This document shows, piece after piece, positions 57,241 to 64,000 of a DNA stretch of 64,000 nt. Where the stretch lies: positions 48,188,501 through 48,252,500 of the forward strand of contig JAMJFZ010000107.1 of NCBI GenBank assembly GCA_026225945.1, given 5' to 3'. A program made the position numbers and the translations under genes. This stretch comes from Cricetomys ansorgei. Lineage: Eukaryota > Chordata > Mammalia > Rodentia > Nesomyidae. Numbering within the stretch: the first letter of the stretch is position 1; the number at the start of each line of letters is the position of its first letter. A model generated the notes under the pieces. That model searched no databases. It worked only from the letters and a program-made list of their open reading frames with translations, and had not been told where the DNA came from.

Positions 57241-58020
57241 TGAGTGATAGAATTGTTTTGTCCTTATTTGGCTAGTCTGGAGAGGGTTGAGGGGCCCAGC
57301 TTAGGGCAATGTGTGTTAGTTGGGGTCATTTTTGAGCTGCTTTGTCAGGTTGGGGGACCCCACAGCTGGCTAAGAGTGGTGTCCATCATAGTTTCAGGGA
57401 AGCTTTTCTATGGAGGCAGTTTCTCAAGTCCTAGAGCTCCCCGACCTTGCAGAGCCAGACTCCCACAAAGGAAAAATATGCTGGTTCCCCAGTGATCCTC
57501 GACGCCTTTTGAGGCTCATGGTGGACACAGTGGGTGGTGGCCAGGACCCCTGGACACCCCTACAAGGTGGCAAGAGAGGCAAGCAGCAGCCACAAATGGC
57601 AGCTGGCAGCAGGAGGGGCTAGGCTGCTGGTAAAAGTCAGATTAGCTCCTCAGCAGAAACATAAATAGCAGTGAGGTGCAATTTTTTGGGCCTTAAGCAG
57701 GCCAGTCCTCTCCTTGGTTGGTCTGCCTGCTACCATGGCTGCCTGCAGGGCCCACTATGAAGCAGTCTACAGCCAGCCCACCTGGAGAAGACAGGGCCAG
57801 GAGGGTTGGGCTTGGTAAGGGTACAGGGCTGAAGTGGAGTTCCCTCCTCATGGAGGGGTCCACAGATCCCCAGCTGTGGACTACAGGGGGATGTGATGGC
57901 CCAGCATAGAGACATGGGGGGCAAGTCCTACACAGATGCCAGAATCCTGGGCTGTGGGCTGGGGTCGGGGGGAACTCTCCAGTTGCAGGAGCCATGGGCT
58001 AGGGACTCTGCATGCCCTAG
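57241..58020 (-). mobile_element. GC-rich segment, probably part of the LTR cluster
   Basis: Clearly richer in G and C than any other part of the window, with few CpG. No SINE, LINE or protein motif. Overlapping 60-100-codon frames on both strands are typical of GC-rich non-coding DNA. It may be the internal or U3 part of the neighbouring LTR element, or an unrelated GC-rich island; the sequence does not decide. Confidence 0.35.
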
Positions 58021-61000
58021 AGGCCTTACAATTACCACAAGAACAAGAGCCTTATAGTTGAAATTCTTGGACAGTGACATTCTTGACTTACTTTCTGCCT
58101 AGAAACCCAGCATTTCAAGGAATACCTGACTTACCACATTTACAGAAAGCAAGTTTTGCTCCAGATTCTAGTACGTTGCTCCAACTCTTAGCATGCATGA
58201 AAGGGAGTCAGTAGCCCTTCAAAGAACCCTGATTGGAACATTCCAGTTACATTAAATGTTCTACTTTTTTTCTCAAGGACCAACTATTTATTAAATTATT
58301 ATTAAAAAGAATGTCAGAAACCCTAATATACTGTTATTTGGGATGATGATTAATATATTTAAAATCCTGTAGTAGGCTGGACCTCATAGAGCAATAAAAA
58401 AAAATTTAGTCATAAAAAATGGGACATAATAGCTAACTGCTCATTTAAATTTTGGCTTTAATAACAATACACAGAATAGCAAACATAAAATCGTTTTCAT
58501 CCTCTGTTATATTTAATCTTTTGAAAATAATTTAGTTATTTGGAAGTATTTGTAAATCAATGCAAAACTCTTTTTGGTGAGTTTTGCGAATTTGATAACA
58601 CTCTACTGAAGCTGTCCCGGCCATCCTTCACCACTTGCCTGTGTGCATTATCTACAGTTGTCTTTTAATGGACTGAGACTAAATTATTAGAAAAAAATTG
58701 CATCACTGGGGAGTATGGCTTGTCAGATGCCACTGAAGTGCAATGCATCAAGCGCTCGGCTGCTCAGCTTTATCGTGCAGGCTGTTTATTTTCAGGACAC
58801 ACATTTAAAAAAAAAAAAGTTTCCAACCTACTAACCTGTTCTGATTTCAAATGAGCAAAGTAATGAGCACTCGCAGTGAGGAGAACAATGGGATTAATGA
58901 ATCTTGGACAGCAACAACATATTAGATAAAGGACTTGTGACTAAAAGGAAGACAATGTGACCCCTATTTCCTAGAAGCAAACAATCCTCTCTCAAAACTA
59001 ATTAAAAGTTCTCAAGAGAAGACTTTTCTGCAATCACCAGGACATAACAGGGGTTTCACATTCTTCCAGGAAGAACATTTTGTAAAAGAGAAATTTAGTG
59101 ACAGTTATTTTTTTTTTTAAATCATAGTCATGGATGCAATGTAATTATGGGAATTGACTTTGTCTAGCAAAACTGCACATATCAAAAACTGTTAATAGAA
59201 CAAGAAGCTTGATATAACAGCAAGTGATCATGAGTCGAGAAACTTTTTTTTTCAATTATGAATGGTCCCAGACTAATTTCCTTTCAGATGAATTTGATCC
59301 TTCTTGACCCTGTTTGATGTCTCTGAATCAATTTTATCATCCATGTCAAGTACAAGTTCTATGATCACACCCTGCTTCAGCTCACCTGAGAGTTGTTTCT
59401 GTATTTCCCACCACAGTAGGTGGCTCTTCTATCTATTTCCATGATGGACATGCTGTCTTCATCTGAATTCATCAAATGACACGTTTCTTGACCTTTAAAA
59501 CTTAAGCCATTGTTCAGCTTCTCCATCTTGCAATTTTTTGAAGAGATAGCAGGTGAAATGATCTTATTCTGATCTGGTCTATTCCCATCCCCAGTGAGCT
59601 GTTCCCCTCAATTCTGATAAAAATTGCTTTAAGGTATTACTGTTTATGTCCTTCTTTGTCAGCATATACACTTGCAGTCGATTCAAGTGCATTAATAAAG
59701 TTGCTGATAATATGTTGGTGTCACATTATAGAAAGAAATAAAAACACTTCCCCTTGGTGTCATTTAACCAGGAGTGAGTCTGGCTTTGAATTTTCTACTT
59801 CATGCTCCCTGTTTCTCCCATTCCCTGTTTGTTGCTTGAGTCTGACTCTCTGTGTGCCTGAAGGTTCTTTTATGAATCTTTCCCTATATCTGTGTCTGTT
59901 TGTGTGTCTCTGTGGTGTGTGTGTCCCTCACAAAAGGGCTTTGCTCTGTCTTTATTGAACAAAACAGAAAGTATCATATGATGAAGTAATCAGGGATACT
60001 TTATAGATATCTTTATCAGAAATTTGCAAGACATTAATTGACTCCAATTGACCCAGATAACAAACAGTATTGCAAAGATTGTTTATCAAGCAATATACAA
60101 ATGCTCTGTTCAACAGTATCCACAAATGTTGAACACAACATTTAAAAAGACTATTCATTTTAGAAGATTTGCTTTCAACCTCCATATTTGCTTCTTCCAA
60201 CAAATGATTATTAGTGCACACATGCTTTACTTTGGGTCAGGGTAATGGAAGAGTAAATAATTTCAGATTACAGATATGCACTTGCTTAGGTTGTAGATGT
60301 TGATTACATGGGAAATCTAATGCCAGTAAGGTTGATTGTTACATTGTTCTTTTAAGTCTGAGGAGATCTCAACTCATGTTAGTAACTCTGTGACATCCAG
60401 CAAAAGTTCAAGTTTCTTAGAATGTAAGAGACATTCTTATCATAATGCACTGCCACATCCACTATCTGGAATGTTTCCTGGGAGAACATGTGCAGGTATT
60501 GTGATGGCATTAAGTAGGAACAACTGGGAACAAGAAGTCTTAAGGAGAAAGTGAGTAAATTTATTATGGGATAATTCATTAACCGCAAAAACAAAGCAAT
60601 AAAAATGACATCACGTATTTTCTTATTTGAATATAAACCTTAAGTGGACAAATCTAACAGAAAATCTATTCTGCATTTTCCCATTTTTTTCTTAGAAATG
60701 CAAGTTCTCAAATGTGTACATAGGCATAGAGAAGACTAGAAAGTGGTATGTCATATTATATGTCAGAAAGAGAAAAATGATACCTTTTTCTTTTAGTTGT
60801 CTTAACAAAAATATTTGTAAAAGAAAACAAATGTTATTTTAAAATATATGCATTCCGTACTGCTTTTTTTTTCCTTTTTTTTTTTTTTTTTTGCTTTGTG
60901 TAAGGCTATTTTTCATCAGATTGCATTGCTACGTGAAAGTTCCGGATAACTTGTAAAATTCCTTTTGAAGGGCAGTCTCTTAGCATGTGAATGAACTTAG

Positions 61001-62352
61001 GTCTAATTTAGATTCAAACTTTGAAAGATTACAATACTCATTCTTTTTATTATTTGTGTTTTTACCAATTTGATGAAAACTTTAATCAAAGGAGTTTGCA
61101 AGCTGTTTCCCAATCTGTCCACTTAAGAAAATGATTTACCACCAAAGCCACCTGTGGATTTGTCCATCAAATCTTTAAAGGCAAGGCTATGTAAGGTTCT
61201 TCTGTGTTTATGCTTATGCACAGACTCAAAGACACAAATACTAAAATTTTAAAATTATGCTTAGAATTATGTTAATATAATGCAATTGCAGAATTATTAT
61301 TTCAAAGGGAGAAAAATAATCATTAATGACGTCCTTACCTTGACTGGGAGTTTTAATATCTTGGTTCTTATATTTCATATGTTATATATTCAATTTGAAA
61401 GTTCTCAGCACAATGCATAATGTGATCTCATAATAATAAAAAGTTAAACAACATGGCCCTTTTCAGTTTTGTGAGGTAGAATTTGTCTTTCCATCCTGCT
61501 TTCTGTCTATGGGAGGATTGTGATGTATACACACACATAAGCAATATGTATATATGTTAGAGTTATTCTTCTGTTAATGATGCTTTCTGCTATGTGTTTA
61601 TTCTTTATTTATTCAAATATATCAATTTTTTCAAATGTTTTATAGAGTAACATAGTAGACGAATATGTACTATATATGTGTATACATGTACTATAAAATA
61701 GTGTTCAGTATGTTATAAGATAAATCAAACATTAGGATATATAATATAAATTATATGTCCACATGTTCCTCTTAGGTTTATAAAATTTCTATATTTTTCT
61801 TTGATAATAAATTATGCAAATGATGTAAACTTTTAATATGTCAGAATTACAGTGATTAACAATGAAGAATCTTCCAAGATTCTGCTTCCAAATAGCACTG
61901 TGAAGACACTGTCTTACTGTGCCCTCTGGGTTCCCTATCTTATATATCCTATACATATTTGCAATAATTGCATAATACAGACATTAGTATTTATGAATAA
62001 AGTTATATAGTCCCATATGATCGTACCTTACTTTCTAAATATGTTAATATGTGGATAAAACAGTAGAATATAATCATTTTAATATGCATCTGTCTGTTGA
62101 AAGGAAGATATAAATATGTACTGTTCTTTCAAATTTTCAATGTATTTTCTTTATACTTTTCATCAATATACTGTAGGTTTTACAATCACACTCTTCATTA
62201 CAGAAAATTCTTATATTCTCCTTCTTTCGAAACAGCAGTGTTACCAGATACTACATTTCACATACTTCTGCTCGTCAGTGTATCAAGTAGTAGATATAAG
62301 ATAATTGTCTGCGGCCATTTTTATGCTCTCTTCTCTAGTTTTCTTAACTTAA
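58021..62352. other. 4.3-kb repeat-poor DNA
   Basis: Apart from a T-rich run at 60863-60892 I recognise no repeat. The part 58470-59060 is complex sequence with several AT-rich homeodomain-like and octamer-like words (ATGCAAA-type). Frames at 59656-60594 lack motifs. A reasonable place to test for conserved non-coding elements. Confidence 0.5.
60863..60892. repeat. Poly(T) tract
   Basis: Thirty bases, all T except two C. No SINE or L1 body could be found next to it. Confidence 0.9.
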
Positions 62353-62355
62353 AAT

Positions 62356-62394
<39 letters not shown>

Positions 62395-62402
62395 CTTATT
62401 TT
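62353..62402. repeat. (TTTA)12 microsatellite
   Basis: About twelve TTTA units, which is the expanded A-rich tail of the adjoining minus-strand B1. Confidence 0.97.
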
Positions 62403-62551
62403 TCTTTTGAGACAGGGTTTCTCTGCTGTAATTCTGGCTGTCCTAGAACTCACTCTGTAAACCAGGCTGGCTATAAACTCGCAGAGATCTGCCTGCCTTT
62501 GCCTTCTCAGTGCTGAGATTAAAGTTACGTATAACACAACCACTGTCTGGC
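62403..62551 (-). mobile_element. B1 SINE, full length
   Basis: 'cttttgagacagggtttctc', 'ctggctgtcctagaactcac', 'ccaggctggctataaactcg', 'cagagatctgcctgcctttg', 'agtgctgagattaaagttac' match reverse-complement B1; only the A-box end has several changes. Confidence 0.92.
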
Positions 62552-62552
62552 A

Positions 62553-62675
62553 AAAATTTTTATTTTTAATGTTAATTATATAATTTTCCTTCCCTTTCCC
62601 CTCTCTAAGCCTTCCCATATACCCTTCTCTGCTCTTCTTCAAATTTATGGCATCCCTTTTCATTAATTCTTATTG

Positions 62676-62718
<43 letters not shown>

Positions 62719-62720
62719 AC
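62553..62720 (-). mobile_element. Lx-type L1 tail
   Basis: 'ttgttaattatataattttc'-like text, 'cttccctttcccctctctaa', 'gccttcccatatacccttct', 'ctgctcttcttcaaatttat' and 'ttaattcttattgtatac' are the reverse complement of the end of the repeat at 15890-16700. The (CA)n at 62679-62717 occupies the same internal position as the CA/TA run at 16531-16590. Confidence 0.6.
62679..62717. repeat. (AC)19 microsatellite
   Basis: Uninterrupted AC units inside the L1 tail. Confidence 0.97.
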
Positions 62721-62734
62721 TGCATTTTTCTTTA

Positions 62735-62960
62735 TTAAAAATAAATTTCTTCATACAATATATTTTGATCGTGGTTCCTCTCCTGCTATTCCTCCCAGCC
62801 TCTCCCCACCTCCCTTACCATCCAGAACCACACTGTTAAGAAAACAAACATGCATATAAGGAATAATAATAAGATAAGATAAAACAAAACTAAACAAATC
62901 AAAATCGGACAACACAAACAAGACACAACATAATAAATGCATATAAAAGCAGAAACACAA
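62735..62960 (-). mobile_element. Lx-type L1 3' UTR end
   Basis: 'aaatttcttcatacaatata', 'ttttgatcgtggttcctctc', 'cctcccagcctctccccacc', then an A-rich stretch with AAACAAAACTAAAC words. It is the same end that appears at 41760-41878 and 42240-42440. Confidence 0.7.
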
Positions 62961-62964
62961 ACTA

Positions 62965-63985
62965 TAGAGGAATATTTAATCTTTTAATCCAGCAACAAGG
63001 CTACTCTGGGAAAGGATCACATTCAAGGCCTTTGTGATCCAGTGGAATACAGCACATGCCTTAAGTAACCCAACTCAGAAGGCAATAGTGGCACATGCCT
63101 TTAATTCAAGATCTCAGCATGTAAAAGGAAGCAGTCAGTTCAGAAGTAGGTCAATATTCTCACTTCACAGTTCTTAGTTCATGGCTTTCAGTTCAGAGTT
63201 CACAGTCAGTTCAGAGTTAAAAAGAAGCTTAGAGACTGAGAAAATGGAAGGAGATTGACCCAGAGCATGTCAGTCAACTGAGAAGCAGAAAGTCAGGGGC
63301 AGAGTGAAGTACAGAGTGAGTACTCATCTTTAACCACAAGTCTGGGAGTGAATCAGAGTGAAGATTTGGCAGAATGATATCTGAGATGAATCAGAATGAA
63401 GAACAGGCAAAGTGACAAATCAGAGGGAGAGTTAGCAGACTGAGTCAGAGTGAAGACATACTTAACTCTCATGATACAAAAGCAGGTTCTCAGCTCAGAG
63501 AGTCAGGCAGTCAGTTAGAGAATCAGTAAGGCACAATTCATGGGCAATTCAGCAGGAGTCAGTCAGCTAACAGTGTGAGTCAGTTTGAAACCTAGCAGAG
63601 CAGTTCAGTCAGAGAAGTTTTGCAGGAGTCAGCCAGAGTCAGCCAGAGTCAGAAGAGTTCAGTCACAAACAGTCTGCTGGCTCAGAAGGTCAGTTTGAAC
63701 CAGTTAGCTTGAAGAAGAGTTTGAGCCTGAAAAGCAAGTGAGTTAAGTTGAACCAAAAGAATCAGCTGAGTTCAGTATAGCTCTGGGTGAACTCAGTCAG
63801 CAGTAAATCTCAGAGGCTGAAACATTCTAGATATAGGTTTGAGATTGTACAGAGGGTGAAACATTCTAGGTCCGAGCTAGTATCTTGATGATTAGATTGT
63901 ATGGAGGCTGAAATCTTCCAGGTCTAGATTTAAGATTAAATTTCCCAGAGGCCAAACTGCTCCAGGACTAGAACAAATGATTGAG
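62965..63985 (+). repeat. B1-headed composite repeat, copy 2
   Basis: It starts with two B1-like pieces ('cttttaatccagcaacaagg'; 'gtggcacatgcctttaattc', 'aagatctcagcatg') and continues with about 600 bases of GTCAGT-, CAGTTCAGAG- and CAGAGTGAAG-rich sequence. It ends in degenerate modules of about 40 bases built on 'gaggctgaaacattctag' and 'gagattgta' (about 63810-63960). Copy 1 lies inverted at 40.0-40.7 kb. The window ends close to its 3' end, so the border is uncertain. Confidence 0.6.
63626..63655. repeat. Short tandem repeat, 10-bp unit
   Basis: GAGTCAGCCA twice and then GAGTCAGAAG, within the composite repeat. Confidence 0.9.
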
Positions 63986-64000
63986 AATGAATAAATGCAC

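Noticed and set aside
57244..57995. Proline/glycine-rich frames of 63-100 codons in the GC-rich block, considered as a gene exon or CpG-island promoter
   Set aside because: Frames are open on both strands at once because stops are rare in GC-rich DNA; CpG dinucleotides are too few for a CpG island by eye.
1..64000. CRISPR array, phage, operon, tRNA or rRNA genes
   Set aside because: No regular spaced repeats, cloverleaf or rRNA signature was seen, and the SINE content shows this is rodent nuclear DNA.

Overview
The window is non-coding genomic DNA from a muroid rodent. The case rests on SINE content: B1, B2/B3 and B4 (ID-plus-B1) copies occur together with one or two short ID-like pieces, Lx-type L1 3' ends and rodent LTRs, over an older mammalian layer of MIR, L2, L1M and MLT1. 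I could not fix the species. No tRNA, rRNA, CRISPR, operon, origin or ribosome binding site was seen, and no open reading frame could be assigned to a gene. The long frames are short, lie in repeats or low-complexity DNA, or look random. The one exception worth noting is an unassigned protein-like fragment near 1.67-1.94 kb on the minus strand. The window is either intergenic or inside a large intron; the sequence does not say which.

Layout: 0-9 kb is AT-rich with two MLT1 LTR relics, a B1 and a MIR. 10-15 kb has a 204-bp polypyrimidine tract, an L2 relic and a B2. 15.2-18.3 kb holds three LTRs, one a clean 250-bp solo LTR lodged in an Lx-type tail, followed by ancient L1 to 19.6 kb. 23.9-26.4 kb is an L1 with an inverted 5' part. 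28.7-34 kb is SINE- and microsatellite-rich and includes a 17-bp-arm hairpin and a 56-bp perfect palindrome. 34-38 kb is repeat-poor. 38-43 kb has L2, B2, B1, a B1-headed composite repeat, ancient L1, and an L1 3' UTR split by a MaLR-like LTR. 45-53 kb is scattered SINEs, a good MIR and long microsatellites. 55.5-58.0 kb is a GC-rich, minus-strand LTR cluster. 58-62.3 kb is repeat-poor. 62.3-64 kb has B1, L1 tails and a second composite repeat in the opposite orientation to the first.

I see no gene system, and no previously undescribed molecular machine. What is of interest is structural: nested insertions, a twin-primed L1, templated inverted repeats, a long palindrome, a triplex-prone tract, several LTRs that keep TATA and poly(A) signals, and repeat-poor blocks that could hold regulatory DNA. 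All family names are from memory of consensus sequences and need a RepeatMasker run.
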